Under the pieces are notes generated by a model. It made no database searches and was not told where the DNA came from. It saw nothing but the letters and a program-made list of their open reading frames with translations. DNA of 64,000 nucleotides from Agarivorans litoreus (GTDB taxonomy: Bacteria > Pseudomonadota > Gammaproteobacteria > Enterobacterales > Celerinatantimonadaceae): the NCBI RefSeq assembly GCF_019649015.1, contig NZ_BLPI01000001.1, forward strand, positions 496,001 to 560,000, given 5' to 3'. Both the position numbers and the translations under genes were made by a program. Shown here piece after piece: positions 43,383 to 53,829 of this stretch (position 1 is its first letter; each line of letters opens with the position of its first letter).

Positions 43383-43575
43383 TAAAAACACCTTTTATTG
43401 TAGGGGTTTGCGCCTAGTCTATGACTCATTTCCCTTAAGCTCAAGAAACAAAATAACTGTTGTTAATCGCTGAGTAACTTTAGCCAAGTAGTGTAAACTA
43501 AGCGTGGATATTCATTCGAATAATGACTATGATTTTTCATAAATACCAAACAATTAGCTGATGGAGCTGCGTTAA

Positions 43576-46371
43576 ATGCACTATTTCTGGGTACCGTTTT
43601 TACCCATGCTAGGAATTATTGTTCCTTTGCTAACCAACAAATTCAGCCGAAGTACTTGCGCACTGGCCACCGCCTTGCTACCTGCGCTTGCACTGGCCTT
43701 GATTTTGTTCGACATGCCCGCGGTATTGGGTGGCCAATTTTTCACCCAAAGTATCGCTTGGATCCCACAGCTAGGGCTTAACCTCTCTTTTCGCCTTGAT
43801 GGCTTATCAGTGCTGTTCAGCTTACTGATTTTGGGCATAGGCTTATTGGTCATTTTGTATGCTCGCTACTACTTGAGCGAAAAAGACCACATGGGCCGCT
43901 TTTATTGCTACCTAATTATGTTTATGACTGCAATGCTAGGCATTGTGATGTCGAATAACATGTTGCAGCTGTGGTTTTTCTGGGAGTTAACCAGCATCAG
44001 CTCCTTCCTGCTCATTAGTTTTTGGTCTCATAGCAGTGACGCAAGAAAAGGCGCTCGCATGGCGCTTACCATTACTGGCGCTGGCGGCTTAGCCCTGTTA
44101 GGTGGCATTGTGTTACTGGGCCAAGTTGTCGGTAGCTACGAACTTGATGTGGTGTTAAACAGCGGCGAATTAGTGCAGCAACACCCTTATTACTTTGCCA
44201 TTTTGGCTTTGTTTCTATTAGGCGCGTTCACTAAATCAGCACAGTTTCCGTTCCACTTTTGGCTACCACATGCCATGGCAGCCCCTACACCGGTAAGTGC
44301 TTATTTACACTCTGCCACTATGGTTAAAGCGGGTATCTTCCTATTAGCACGTTTTTACCCAGTGCTAGCAGGAACCGAAACCTGGTTTGCGGTTGTCTCT
44401 CTTACTGGCTTGTTCACGTTGTTACTGGGTGCTTACACAGCACTATTTAAGCACGACTTAAAAGGCTTACTGGCTTATTCAACCATTAGTCACTTGGGTT
44501 TAATTGTATTGCTGCTTGGCTTAAATACCCAACTGGCGGCAATTGCTGCAGTATTTCATATTATTAACCACGCCATTTTTAAAGCTTCACTATTTATGGC
44601 TGCAGGCATTATCGACCATGAGTCCGGTTCGCGTGATATGCGCAAACTTAATGGTTTATGGAAGTACATGCCAATCACCGCCACGCTGGCGATGGTAGCC
44701 TCAGCCTCGATGGCAGGTGTACCGCTGTTAAATGGTTTTCTTTCCAAAGAAATGTTTTTTGCCGAAACCCTCGACCAAAGCATTTTAGGCTCATTGTCTT
44801 GGCTTATTCCTGTTCTTGCCACCATTGGTGGTGCGTTTGCAGTAGCTTATTCATTACGCTTTATTCACGATGTATTTTTCAACGGAGAACCGAAAGGTTT
44901 AACCAAAACACCGCACGAGCCACCCCGTTACATGCGGGTGCCCGTCGAGATATTGGTTGCTCTGTGTTTAGTGGTGGGTATATTCCCTAGCTTTACTATT
45001 GGCCCCTTATTGGACAGCGCTTCGTTGGCCGTGTTAAACCATCCCTTACCTGAATTTAGCTTGGCAATATGGCATGGATTTAACATTCCATTATTGATGA
45101 GCGGCCTCGCTATTGCGGGCGGATTAGCCATTTATTTAAACCGCAAACCACTGTTTAGGTTTGAGGGCTTGTTCCCTGCGCTGGACGCAAAAATGATATT
45201 TGAAGGCGCCATTCAACGCTGCGTAATGTGGGCGCAAAAAGTGAATGGTTATTTAGAGTCTGGGTCTTTACAGCGCTACGCTTTTTGGCTGTGCTTTTTT
45301 GCTCTAGCCTTAACCGCACCACCGTTGTTAAATTTAGAATCGACTAAAGGCAGCTTGCCAAGCACGCCGCTTAATGGAGCGGTAGTGATTGCCGCGACAT
45401 TACTAATTGCAGGCTCTCTCGCTACCATTATCTGGAGCCACTACCGAATGATAGCGTTGCTGATGCTATCGTTAGTGGGTTTGGTGGTATCGATTACCTT
45501 CGCCTATTTCTCGGCGCCAGATTTAGCCTTAACACAGTTATCTGTAGAAGTAGTAACGGTAATCTTACTGTTGTTAGCTTTGTACTTTTTTCCTCAACAT
45601 ACTCCTACCAGCAAAAGCCGCCCCAGCCACTTTGTTCGAGACTTAGCGGTGGCTTCTGCAATTGGTTGTATTATTGGCAGTATTTGTTTTGCCCTACTAA
45701 CTCACCCGCTCGATAGCATTTCAGATTTCTTTATTGCTAACGCTAAAACTGGCGGCGGTGGTACCAACGTAGTTAACGTAATTTTGGTTGATTTCCGTGG
45801 TTTTGATACCTTTGGCGAAATTACCGTTTTGGGTATTGCGGCACTAGGTATTTATAAGCTGATCGCAAGAATGCGTTTATCAATGCGAACTAAAGATCAC
45901 GATGGTCGCTTATGGGCAAAAGACAAATACCCAATTCTGCTATCGGTAGTATCTCAAAGTTTACTGCCCTTATTCCTATTGGTATCGGCTTACATTTTCA
46001 TGCGCGGACACAACTTACCCGGAGGTGGCTTTATTGCAGGCCTAATAACCTCAATTGCATTGATTCAGCAGTATTTGGCTCACGGCGTAGATTGGATGAG
46101 TAAACGAGTGAGTGTTAGTTACCACTACTTTATCGCCATTGGATTAGTCACCGCAGCAATTACCGGTTTAGGCAGCTGGGCCTTTGGTCGCCCCTTCTTA
46201 ACCTCGTGGTTCGATTACTTCTCACTACCTTGGATAGGCAAGTTTGAGCTTACCAGCGCCTTGGTATTTGATTTAGGTGTTTACCTAACGGTTATCGGAG
46301 CAACCTTATTGATTTTGGCTAATCTAGGCAAACTCACCACCAAAGAACGGCTCACCGTAGGAGAAAGATAA
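43576..46371 (+). CDS. mrpA: Mrp Na+/H+ antiporter subunit A (fused with subunit B)
   Basis: A 931-residue polytopic membrane protein. Residues up to about 500 are the NADH-quinone-oxidoreductase NuoL-like antiporter core (SFRLDGLSVLFSLLILGIGL near 74-93, LKGLLAYSTISHLGLIVLLL near 295-314 and KFPFHFWLPHAMAAPTPVSAYLHS-like motif near 222). The C-terminal 300 residues are the MrpB/DUF4040 part: VVNVILVDFRGFDTFGEITV near 734 and LFLLVSAYIFMRGHNLPGGG near 797. The order A/B, C, D, E, F, G with A-B fusion is typical of proteobacterial type Mrp operons. First gene of the operon. Confidence 0.93.
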   Translation: MHYFWVPFLPMLGIIVPLLTNKFSRSTCALATALLPALALALILFDMPAVLGGQFFTQSIAWIPQLGLNLSFRLDGLSVLFSLLILGIGLLVILYARYYLSEKDHMGRFYCYLIMFMTAMLGIVMSNNMLQLWFFWELTSISSFLLISFWSHSSDARKGARMALTITGAGGLALLGGIVLLGQVVGSYELDVVLNSGELVQQHPYYFAILALFLLGAFTKSAQFPFHFWLPHAMAAPTPVSAYLHSATMVKAGIFLLARFYPVLAGTETWFAVVSLTGLFTLLLGAYTALFKHDLKGLLAYSTISHLGLIVLLLGLNTQLAAIAAVFHIINHAIFKASLFMAAGIIDHESGSRDMRKLNGLWKYMPITATLAMVASASMAGVPLLNGFLSKEMFFAETLDQSILGSLSWLIPVLATIGGAFAVAYSLRFIHDVFFNGEPKGLTKTPHEPPRYMRVPVEILVALCLVVGIFPSFTIGPLLDSASLAVLNHPLPEFSLAIWHGFNIPLLMSGLAIAGGLAIYLNRKPLFRFEGLFPALDAKMIFEGAIQRCVMWAQKVNGYLESGSLQRYAFWLCFFALALTAPPLLNLESTKGSLPSTPLNGAVVIAATLLIAGSLATIIWSHYRMIALLMLSLVGLVVSITFAYFSAPDLALTQLSVEVVTVILLLLALYFFPQHTPTSKSRPSHFVRDLAVASAIGCIIGSICFALLTHPLDSISDFFIANAKTGGGGTNVVNVILVDFRGFDTFGEITVLGIAALGIYKLIARMRLSMRTKDHDGRLWAKDKYPILLSVVSQSLLPLFLLVSAYIFMRGHNLPGGGFIAGLITSIALIQQYLAHGVDWMSKRVSVSYHYFIAIGLVTAAITGLGSWAFGRPFLTSWFDYFSLPWIGKFELTSALVFDLGVYLTVIGATLLILANLGKLTTKERLTVGER

Positions 46372-46724
46372 TGGAAGTAGTCTACTCACTGTGTGTCGGC
46401 TTTATGACCGCTTGTGGCATCTTTTTGATGCTACGAGGCCACACTTTTACCCTTGTTATTGGATTAACCTTGCTGTCTTACGCTGTTAACTTATTTTTGT
46501 TTGCCAGTGGCGGATTAACCATTGGCGCACCGGCGGTGCTAAATGGCGGAGACAATTACGCCGACCCACTCCCTCAAGCTTTAGTACTAACAGCGATTGT
46601 TATTGGATTTGCGATGACCGCTTTCGCCGTAATTTTGGCCATGCGTGGGCGTGCCGATTTGGGTAACGACCATGTTGATGGAGAAGAACCTATAGACCGT
46701 TTAGCGCGGGAGGATAAAGCCTAA
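46371..46724 (+). CDS. mrpC: Mrp antiporter subunit C (NuoK-like)
   Basis: A 117-residue three-helix protein starting MEVVYSLCVGFMTACGIFLM, with LTLLSYAVNLFLFASGG near 33 and DPLPQALVLTAIVIGFAMTA near 66-85, the MrpC/NuoK signature. The ATG overlaps the mrpA stop (TAATG), and its own stop overlaps the mrpD start in the same way. Confidence 0.94.
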   Translation: MEVVYSLCVGFMTACGIFLMLRGHTFTLVIGLTLLSYAVNLFLFASGGLTIGAPAVLNGGDNYADPLPQALVLTAIVIGFAMTAFAVILAMRGRADLGNDHVDGEEPIDRLAREDKA

Positions 46725-48235
46725 TGAGTTTGTTTGATCATTTAGTTGTTTTCCCTGTTCTTATCCCGTTTTTTGTGGGCGTAGTGTTGCTATTTCCAAG
46801 CCTAAGCGCTTCGTTAAGCAAACAACGTATTCTCACTATTGCAGCCAATTTGTTAATGGTTGTTGTGGCAATAGCCTTGCTTTTAAAAGTGCAACACCAA
46901 GGTATTCAAATGTATGCCTTAGGTGATTGGTCGGCGCCCTTTGGCATTGTATTAGTGGCTGATGCCTTTTCAGCATTATTGATTGCCTTGAGCGCCATAT
47001 TAGGCCTAACTGTCATTTTGTATGCCAGTGCCGGTGAAGATAAAAATGGAGCATTTTTTCATCCATTAATTATGTTCCAACTAATGGGCATTAACGGCGC
47101 CTTTTTAACTGGTGACGCGTTCAACCTGTTTGTATTTTTTGAGGTATTACTGATTGCTTCCTACTCCTTGATGATCCACGGAGGCGGCAAACAAAAAATT
47201 CAGGCCAACATCCATTATGTGTTTTTAAACTTAATTGGCTCATCGTTATTCTTGTTTGCCTTAGGCACCTTATACGGCACCTTAGGTACCCTTAACTTTG
47301 CCGATATGGCTGACAAAATTCCGCAACTGTCGCACAGTGAGCAGCTAATTACCAAGTCTGGTGCATTACTGTTACTTGCCGTGTTTGGTTTGAAAGCAGC
47401 AATGCTTCCGCTGCACTTTTGGTTGCCTAAGGCATATTCAAGCACCAGCTCCCCAGTAGCCGCGCTGTTTGCCATTATGACCAAAGTAGGTATCTACAGT
47501 ATATGGCGGATCCACGGAGTAATGTTTGGTGATCAAGCGGGCGAGCTGGCTAATATCGCACTTCCATGGCTATGGCCAATTGCCTTGTTGACCATCGCCA
47601 TTGGCGCGATATCAGTATTAGCGAGCCAAAGCCTAAGAGTACTGTGTAGCAACTTGGTGATTGTTTCGGTTGGTACTTTGTTGGTTACAATTAGCCTTAA
47701 TAGCGTACAAGCCAGCACTGCCGGTATTTATTATTTAGTACACAGTACCATCGCTTGTGCTGCGATGTTTTTGCTGGCGGGACTCATTCAGCAGCAGCGA
47801 GGAAAAGCAGAAGACCGCTTTGTAACAGCGAGAGCCATGCCTCAATCGGCTAAACTTGGCTTTGTGTTTGCCCTGCTTGCCATTGGTCTAATCGGCATGC
47901 CTCCGTTGTCTGGTTTTGTTGGCAAAGCCCTTATCTTGCAATCGGTCACAGATACTAATCAAATGGCGTGGATATGGTCTTTAATTTTAGGCGCAGGTTT
48001 GATTTCGCTAATTGCCTTATCTCGTGCTGGGACCTCTTTATTTTGGCGCACCAGTGGTGAAAACACCACTGCCTTACAAGGGCACCCTATTCAATATTTA
48101 GCCATCGCTATTTTAGTTAGCTTACTGCCTTTAATGGTGGTCTTTGGTGGTCCATTAACCGATTACGCTCAGCTTGCCGCAGAGCAACTCAATGCTGGCC
48201 TAAGCTTGCAACAACTTAACGAGGTAGCCAAATGA
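46724..48235 (+). CDS. mrpD: Mrp antiporter subunit D
   Basis: A 503-residue NuoM/NuoN-like membrane protein with about 14 helices. It shows MGINGAFLTGDAFNLFVFFE near residue 122, LKAAMLPLHFWLPKAYSSTS near 224 (H/P-rich channel motif with Lys) and LVHSTIACAAMFLLAGLIQQ near 336. It forms the second proton-channel subunit of the antiporter. It overlaps mrpE by 4 bases. Confidence 0.94.
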   Translation: MSLFDHLVVFPVLIPFFVGVVLLFPSLSASLSKQRILTIAANLLMVVVAIALLLKVQHQGIQMYALGDWSAPFGIVLVADAFSALLIALSAILGLTVILYASAGEDKNGAFFHPLIMFQLMGINGAFLTGDAFNLFVFFEVLLIASYSLMIHGGGKQKIQANIHYVFLNLIGSSLFLFALGTLYGTLGTLNFADMADKIPQLSHSEQLITKSGALLLLAVFGLKAAMLPLHFWLPKAYSSTSSPVAALFAIMTKVGIYSIWRIHGVMFGDQAGELANIALPWLWPIALLTIAIGAISVLASQSLRVLCSNLVIVSVGTLLVTISLNSVQASTAGIYYLVHSTIACAAMFLLAGLIQQQRGKAEDRFVTARAMPQSAKLGFVFALLAIGLIGMPPLSGFVGKALILQSVTDTNQMAWIWSLILGAGLISLIALSRAGTSLFWRTSGENTTALQGHPIQYLAIAILVSLLPLMVVFGGPLTDYAQLAAEQLNAGLSLQQLNEVAK

Positions 48236-48735
48236 TTAAAACTCAAAAGAAATTTGTTTGGTTTCCAACCCCATACCACAGCTTACTGTTGTGGTTAGTG
48301 TGGCAAATCTTACATGAGTTTAGCCGCGGGCATATGGTACTAGGTGCAATCTTTGCCATTGTAATCCCTTGGATCGTTGCGCCTCTAAGTGAAAAAGAAC
48401 CGGTTGCTAAAAACCCACTTAAAGTAATCTCTTACACTTTTCGTTTAATTGTCGATATTGTAGTTTCGAACTTCGATGTTGCGAAAAGGGTTTTGCAAAG
48501 TAACAAAAAGCTTAACCCTGCATTTGTCGCGGTACCTATCTCTTTTAGCGAACCCTTGCCATTAACCATTTTTACAAGCAGTGTGTCGTTAACCCCAGGA
48601 ACTTGCAGTGTCGAGCTATCTGACGACAAACAATGGCTGTATGTTCACGTGCTTCATCTAGAAGATGAGCAAGCGCTAATTACACAAATAAAACAGCGCT
48701 ATGAAGCCCCACTGAAGGAGATTTTCAAATGTTAG
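48232..48735 (+). CDS. mrpE: Mrp antiporter subunit E
   Basis: A 167-residue MrpE protein with two N-terminal helices (LLLWLVWQILHEFSRGHMVL near 18-37) and a soluble C-terminal domain with FRLIVDIVVSNFDVAKRVLQ near 68, TSSVSLTPGTCSVELSDDKQ near 115-134 and WLYVHVLHLEDE. It overlaps mrpF by 7 bases. Confidence 0.93.
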   Translation: MIKTQKKFVWFPTPYHSLLLWLVWQILHEFSRGHMVLGAIFAIVIPWIVAPLSEKEPVAKNPLKVISYTFRLIVDIVVSNFDVAKRVLQSNKKLNPAFVAVPISFSEPLPLTIFTSSVSLTPGTCSVELSDDKQWLYVHVLHLEDEQALITQIKQRYEAPLKEIFKC

Positions 48736-48998
48736 CTTATGCCACTCTCTTTGCTAGCGGCTTAATTTGTATAGCCTTGGCGCTCAATGCTTGGCGCTTA
48801 ATTATTGGGCCTACCGCGCCTGATCGCATTGTTGCGGTAGACACTATGTATATCAACAGCATCGCCTTAATTATATTGTTAGGCTTGTACCAAGGCTCGG
48901 TAAGTTACTACGAAAGCGCATTACTAATTGCCCTATTAGGCTTTGTTAGTACTGCTGCATTTTGTAAATACTTACTTCGCGGCGACATCATCGAATAG
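48729..48998 (+). CDS. mrpF: Mrp antiporter subunit F
   Basis: An 89-residue three-helix protein with RLIIGPTAPDRIVAVDTMYI near residues 23-42, the MrpF signature of a conserved Gly-Pro and Asp pair, then ALLIALLGFVSTAAFCKYLL. It is followed 9 bases later by mrpG. Confidence 0.93.
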   Translation: MLAYATLFASGLICIALALNAWRLIIGPTAPDRIVAVDTMYINSIALIILLGLYQGSVSYYESALLIALLGFVSTAAFCKYLLRGDIIE

Positions 48999-49007
48999 GA
49001 TTAGCAG

Positions 49008-49373
49008 ATGACCAGTTTATTAGAAATTGTTGTAAGCATTCTGCTTGTACTTGGCGCAGTAGTTATGTTGATTGGCTCAGTGGGTTTAGCCAAGTTGCCA
49101 GATTTTTTCACCCGCTTGCACGCACCAACCAAAGCCAGCACATTAGGTGTTGGCTGTATTTTGATTGCCTCAATGGTTTACTTTAGCTTTGAGTTAGGCA
49201 GGGTTAATTTAAAAGAAATACTGATTACCATGTTTTTGCTAATTACCGCGCCTATTGCAGCGCACATGCTAGCTAAAGCCGGTTTGCACTACAAAGTGAA
49301 GCTTAAGGACAATACTCATAAGCAACACTTAACCAACAAAGCTTATTTGCATCAAAACCCGAATGACGAGTAA
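49008..49373 (+). CDS. mrpG: Mrp antiporter subunit G
   Basis: A 121-residue protein with MLIGSVGLAKLPDFFTRLHA near 21-40 and PTKASTLGVGCILIASMVYF near 41-60, the MrpG pattern, and a longer polar C-terminal tail (KVKLKDNTHKQHLTNK). Its last 11 bases overlap the downstream methyltransferase gene. Confidence 0.93.
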   Translation: MTSLLEIVVSILLVLGAVVMLIGSVGLAKLPDFFTRLHAPTKASTLGVGCILIASMVYFSFELGRVNLKEILITMFLLITAPIAAHMLAKAGLHYKVKLKDNTHKQHLTNKAYLHQNPNDE

Positions 49374-49968
49374 TCAACATCCGGCGGCGTTTTTTAATCG
49401 CGCCGCCGACAATAACAAACAGGTAATCTTAGAGCAGCTCGCCCCTCGGCTAACATCATCGCGGTGTCTGCTTGAAATTGGCTCAGGCACCGGACAACAC
49501 GCTGCTTTTTTTGCTAAAGCCCTACCTCAGCTTCGTTGGCAGACCTCTGATCAACAAACCAATGACGCAGCCATTAGATATTGGCAAGAGTACATGCTGC
49601 TCAGTGAGCAACCGACGCCGCTTAACTATCAAGTAGGTAAAGATGTATGGCCATGTGATTGCGACGCGGTATATACCGCCAATACCGCACACATAATGCC
49701 TAAAGAGCTCGTAGAGCTAATGTATTCGAACATCGGTGACAATTTACCACCTAAAGGACAACTGTTTCACTACGGTCCGTTTAAGCAAGCAGGCCAATAC
49801 AGTAGCGACAGTAATCGCGAGTTCGATTTGATGCTGCAGGCTCAAGGCTACGGAGGCCTTCGAGACTTAGAACAATTGCAGGCTTGGGCAACCAAACATA
49901 GTTTGCATCTTAAAGAAACAATAGCTATGCCAGCTAACAACCTGTTGTTAGTTTGGCAAAAGGTCTAA
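49363..49968 (+). CDS. DUF938 family SAM-dependent methyltransferase
   Basis: A 201-residue protein beginning HPAAFFNRAADNNKQVILEQ, with the SAM-binding CLLEIGSGTGQHAAFF at residues 35-50 and AVYTANTAHIMPKELVELMY near 102, the DUF938 core; the later FKQAGQYSSDSNREFD is also typical. Substrate unknown. The start overlaps mrpG by 11 bases in another frame, so it is read with the Mrp operon, whose transcripts end at the terminator just after. Confidence 0.9.
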   Translation: MTSNQHPAAFFNRAADNNKQVILEQLAPRLTSSRCLLEIGSGTGQHAAFFAKALPQLRWQTSDQQTNDAAIRYWQEYMLLSEQPTPLNYQVGKDVWPCDCDAVYTANTAHIMPKELVELMYSNIGDNLPPKGQLFHYGPFKQAGQYSSDSNREFDLMLQAQGYGGLRDLEQLQAWATKHSLHLKETIAMPANNLLLVWQKV

Positions 49969-49981
49969 CTTACAAAAACAA

Positions 49982-50007
49982 AAAAGCCAGTCATTCGACT
50001 GGCTTTT
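49982..50007. terminator. Bidirectional terminator between the Mrp operon and clpX
   Basis: An 11-bp perfect stem AAAAGCCAGTC/GACTGGCTTTT with a 4-base loop (ATTC). T-rich on both strands, so it serves both converging transcripts. Confidence 0.9.
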
Positions 50008-50023
50008 CTAGCACTAGCACAAA

Positions 50024-51304
50024 CTAATCTGCGCTAGCAGCTTTATCTTCATTGCTGTAAATCAAGATTGGGTCACTCTCACCTTGAATCACCGTTTGGT
50101 CGATAACTACTTTTGAAATATTATCAATCGATGGTAAGTCGTACATTGTATTAAGCAATACGGCTTCGACAATTGAACGCAAGCCACGAGCACCTGTTTT
50201 ACGCTCCATCGCTTTGTGAGCGATAGCTCGAAGTGCATCTTCGCGGAACTCTAGCTCAACATCTTCAAGCTTGAACAAAGCACCGTACTGTTTAGTAAGG
50301 GCATTTTTAGGCTCGCTCAAAATCTGAATTAATGCGTCTTCATCAAGCTCTGTTAGCGTAGCCACTACTGGCAAACGCCCAATAAACTCAGGAATAAGAC
50401 CATACTTAACTAGATCTTCTGGCTCAACTTTAGAGAAGGTTTCGCTTAGCGAGTTTTTATCCGCTTCGCCCTTCACTTCAGCCCCGAAACCAATACCTGT
50501 TCCGGTAGAAGCTCGTTGCTCGATAACCTTATCTAAGCCTGCAAATGCACCACCGCAGATGAATAGGATTTTAGAGGTATCAACCTGTAAAAACTCTTGC
50601 TGAGGATGCTTACGTCCGCCTTGAGGAGGAACAGAAGCAACAGTACCTTCGATTAACTTAAGTAAGGCTTGCTGTACACCTTCACCAGAAACATCACGAG
50701 TAATTGACGGGTTATCTGATTTACGAGAAATTTTGTCAATTTCATCAATGTAAACAATACCGCGTTGCGCTTTATCAACGTCGTAGTCACATTTCTGCAG
50801 TAACTTCTGGATGATGTTTTCAACATCTTCGCCCACATAACCTGCTTCGGTTAAGGTGGTAGCATCAGCCATGGTAAACGGTACGTCGAGTAAACGAGCA
50901 AGCGTTTCCGCCAGTAGAGTTTTACCACTACCCGTTGGGCCAATAAGAAGAATATTACTCTTACCAAGCTCAATGCCATCAGCCACATCACCGTTACGAA
51001 GGCGCTTATAGTGGTTATAAACCGCTACTGCTAATACTTTCTTGGCGTGATCTTGACCAATTACGTAGTCATCAAGGTGTTCTCTAATTTCCTTGGGAAC
51101 CGGTAAGGCGTTGCCTTCTTTTTTATTCGGCGATATTTCTTTTATTTCTTCTCGAATGATGTCGTTACATAACTCAACACATTCGTCACAAATATAGACG
51201 GAGGGACCGGCAATCAGCTTTCTCACTTCATGCTGGCTTTTACCGCAGAAGGAGCAATACAACAGCTTACTGCTATCTCCATCACCCTTGCGCTTATCTG
51301 TCAT
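50024..51304 (-). CDS. clpX: ATP-dependent Clp protease ATP-binding subunit ClpX
   Basis: A 426-residue AAA+ unfoldase. The N-terminal zinc-binding domain has [11 protein letters not shown] and [10 protein letters not shown] (four Cys, residues 17-43). Walker A is [20 protein letters not shown] near 114, Walker [11 protein letters not shown] near 180, the pore/RKH region [14 protein letters not shown] near 225 and the IGF loop [10 protein letters not shown]-like segment TGIGFGAE near 270. It partners with the upstream clpP on the same strand, 110 bases away. Length matches E. coli ClpX. Confidence 0.97.
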   Translation of the reverse strand: MTDKRKGDGDSSKLLYCSFCGKSQHEVRKLIAGPSVYICDECVELCNDIIREEIKEISPNKKEGNALPVPKEIREHLDDYVIGQDHAKKVLAVAVYNHYKRLRNGDVADGIELGKSNILLIGPTGSGKTLLAETLARLLDVPFTMADATTLTEAGYVGEDVENIIQKLLQKCDYDVDKAQRGIVYIDEIDKISRKSDNPSITRDVSGEGVQQALLKLIEGTVASVPPQGGRKHPQQEFLQVDTSKILFICGGAFAGLDKVIEQRASTGTGIGFGAEVKGEADKNSLSETFSKVEPEDLVKYGLIPEFIGRLPVVATLTELDEDALIQILSEPKNALTKQYGALFKLEDVELEFREDALRAIAHKAMERKTGARGLRSIVEAVLLNTMYDLPSIDNISKVVIDQTVIQGESDPILIYSNEDKAASAD

Positions 51305-51417
51305 TCGCTAACCTCAAACTATGTAGCATTCTACGCTTTTAACTACAGTGTAAATCAAACCGCGAAGAATGCTATTTTCTCTATGCTCTATCTGTACAGA
51401 CCGTGAATTGGAACTAA

Positions 51418-52041
51418 TTATTCACGACGCGCAAAGATATCATCGACAATACCGTATTCTTTAGCCTGTTCAGCTGTCATATAGTTATCGCGATCAGTGT
51501 CTGCAGCGATAGTATCAAAACTTTGACCAGTATGCTCGGCCAACAACTCGTTCATGCGACGTTTTGTTTTAATAATTTCGTTGGCGTGGATCTCAATGTC
51601 AGATGCTTGACCTTGATAACCGCCTAATGGCTGGTGAATCATCACTTTGGCGTTTGGCAAACAATAACGTTTGCCTTTAGCGCCACCAGCCAATAAAAAT
51701 GCGCCCATGCTTGCAGCCATACCCATGCACACGGTACTAATTTTGGGCTTAATAAACTGCATGGTGTCATAAATAGCCATACCAGCGCTAATTGAACCAC
51801 CAGGCGAATTAATGTAAATGAAAATGTCTTTCTCTGGGTTCTCTGATTCTAAAAACAACAACTGAGCAACCACTAGGTTGGCCATGTGGTCTTCCACTTG
51901 ACCTGTTAAGAAAATAACTCGGTCTTTTAATAGACGAGAGTAAATATCATAAGAGCGTTCCCCCTTAGAGGTTTGCTCAATAACCATTGGCACCAAAGCC
52001 GCCATGGGGTCGAATGCAGACTGATTAACTTCTTTAGACAT
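51418..52041 (-). CDS. clpP: ATP-dependent Clp protease proteolytic subunit ClpP
   Basis: A 207-residue serine protease. It has [20 protein letters not shown] near 28, [19 protein letters not shown] near 74, catalytic Ser in [19 protein letters not shown] near 105, catalytic His in [20 protein letters not shown] near 133 and Asp in [20 protein letters not shown] near 182. It assembles as a 14-mer with ClpX. The gene begins just past the tig terminator hairpin, so it may have its own promoter or rely on read-through. Confidence 0.97.
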   Translation of the reverse strand: MSKEVNQSAFDPMAALVPMVIEQTSKGERSYDIYSRLLKDRVIFLTGQVEDHMANLVVAQLLFLESENPEKDIFIYINSPGGSISAGMAIYDTMQFIKPKISTVCMGMAASMGAFLLAGGAKGKRYCLPNAKVMIHQPLGGYQGQASDIEIHANEIIKTKRRMNELLAEHTGQSFDTIAADTDRDNYMTAEQAKEYGIVDDIFARRE

Positions 52042-52059
52042 TGATGCGCTCTTCCTTAA

Positions 52060-52094
52060 AAAAAATGGCTCGTATGTAGTACATACGAGCCATT
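52060..52094 (-). terminator. Terminator of tig with a 15-bp stem
   Basis: Arms AATGGCTCGTATGTA (52064-52078) and TACATACGAGCCATT (52080-52094) are perfect and separated by a single base; in RNA the innermost pairs would open to form the loop. On the minus strand it is followed by TTTTTTT, only about 13 bases before the clpP ribosome-binding site. Confidence 0.85.
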
Positions 52095-52130
52095 ATATGC
52101 GAGATAAAGGTGGCTAAGTCAAATTAGACC

Positions 52131-53432
52131 TTAGTTTGCACCTTGCTTGTTCATAATTTCATCAAAAGCTACTTCTTTTTCAGTCACTTTTGCTTTCCCA
52201 AGCACAAATTCAATCGCTTGCTCTTCTAGAACTACATTACGAACGTTGTTCATCAACTCTTCGTTTTTAGCGTAATACTCAAGAACTTCAGTTGGATCTT
52301 CGTAAGCTGATGCGAAAGAAGCGATGTGCTCTTTAACTTTCTCATCGTCAGCTTCTAGTTCGTTAACTTTAATTAACTCACCTAGTAGAAGACCAGTGCG
52401 AACGCGACGCTGTGCTTGTTCAGTGAATAACTCATCTGGAAGCTCTGGCGCGTTTTGTGCGTTTTCGCCAAAACGTTGCATAGCTTGCTTACGAAGTTGC
52501 TCAACTTCTTGAGAAACTAGAGCAGCTGGTACGTCAATTTGGTTTTGCTCGATAAGACCAGCTAAAACTTGCTCTTTAACACCCGCTTTTAGCGTTTGCT
52601 CAAGTTCACGTTCCATGTTCTTACGGATTTCAGCTTTGAGTGCGTCTAGTTCACCAGACTCGATACCGAACAATTTAACGAACTCTTCGTTAACTTCAGC
52701 TAGTTCAGGCTTCTCAACTTTGTTGATTTTGATATCAAAAGTCGCAGCTTTTCCTTTTAGGTTCTCTGCGTGGTAATCTTCTGGGAAGCTAACTTCAATA
52801 GTGAACTCTTCGCCAGTTTTCTTACCCATGATGCCGTCTTCAAAACCAGGAATCATGCGGCCAGCGCCCATAGCTAGGTCGAAACCTTCAGCTTTGCCGC
52901 CTTCAAATTCTTCACCGTCGATTTTACCTAAGAAGTCTAGGTTTACGCGGAATTCGTTTTTGATCATGCCCTTGGTTTCTTTCCAAGTAGCTTGCTGCTT
53001 ACGCAACGTGTCGATCATGTTGTCAACGTCTTTGTCGTTAACAGTAGCTATTTTCTTTTCTACTTCGATTGCCTCTAGACCAGCAACTTCTACTTCTGGG
53101 AAGATTTCGAAAGTAGCACTAAAGCTGAACTCGCCATCTTTAGTATCACCAGGCTGAAGTGCTGGAGCACCTGCTGGGTTTAGCTTCTCTTGCATAATAG
53201 CTTCGTAGAATGAACGCTGCATTGCTTGACCAGTTACATCGTGGCGAATAGCTGCACCGTAACGTTTCTTGATTACGCTTACTGGCACTTTACCAGGGCG
53301 GAAACCGTCGATGCGAGCACGACGTGATTCTTGCTTAAGCGCTTGCTCAATTTGCTGTTCGATTTGCGTAGCGTCAATCGAAATCGTAACACGACGCTCC
53401 AAGCCCTGAGTTGTTTCTACTGAAACCTGCAT
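52131..53432 (-). CDS. tig: Trigger factor
   Basis: A 433-residue ribosome-bound chaperone. The N-terminal domain has [18 protein letters not shown] and the ribosome-binding loop [19 protein letters not shown] near 41-59 (GFRxGKxP). The FKBP-like PPIase domain follows with [20 protein letters not shown] near 163 and the helical C-terminal domain near 250-430. Length equals E. coli trigger factor (432). Followed by clpP and clpX, the standard order. Confidence 0.97.
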   Translation of the reverse strand: MQVSVETTQGLERRVTISIDATQIEQQIEQALKQESRRARIDGFRPGKVPVSVIKKRYGAAIRHDVTGQAMQRSFYEAIMQEKLNPAGAPALQPGDTKDGEFSFSATFEIFPEVEVAGLEAIEVEKKIATVNDKDVDNMIDTLRKQQATWKETKGMIKNEFRVNLDFLGKIDGEEFEGGKAEGFDLAMGAGRMIPGFEDGIMGKKTGEEFTIEVSFPEDYHAENLKGKAATFDIKINKVEKPELAEVNEEFVKLFGIESGELDALKAEIRKNMERELEQTLKAGVKEQVLAGLIEQNQIDVPAALVSQEVEQLRKQAMQRFGENAQNAPELPDELFTEQAQRRVRTGLLLGELIKVNELEADDEKVKEHIASFASAYEDPTEVLEYYAKNEELMNNVRNVVLEEQAIEFVLGKAKVTEKEVAFDEIMNKQGAN

Positions 53433-53829
53433 TTTATTACCTCGGCTATAGTCAGCACCCTGCTGACAATTTACTTACGTAAACAATGGGAATTTAGCGG
53501 TTCGCACTGGCGAACTAGCTGTCCTTAGTTAAGGACCCATAATTTCAAAACGCCGCATTATAGCCATGGTTTTCGCCAAGGTCGAGACTGATTGCTAGAT
53601 AATCGCAGATATCGGGTAAATATTTGCTGCTACGCATACCTGTTTGGCGATTTCACTACATTAAGCTCCAAGCTCCCACTTAAATAAACAAGCCCTTGTT
53701 GATATAACGCTCGCTTATAATTAGCGCACCCGCACAAAATTAAACCTATGACTTTACAAAGCTAGGCAAGCGTTAAGCAAACTTTTATACTTCTGCGAAA
53801 ACGGATGCTGTAAAAATGTTTAGGGATTA
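53433..53829. other. 400-bp divergent region between tig and the prepilin gene
   Basis: Contains the promoters of both genes and an 18-bp palindrome with arms GTCCTTA/TAAGGAC at 53521-53536. I found no ORF or RNA gene. Confidence 0.5.
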
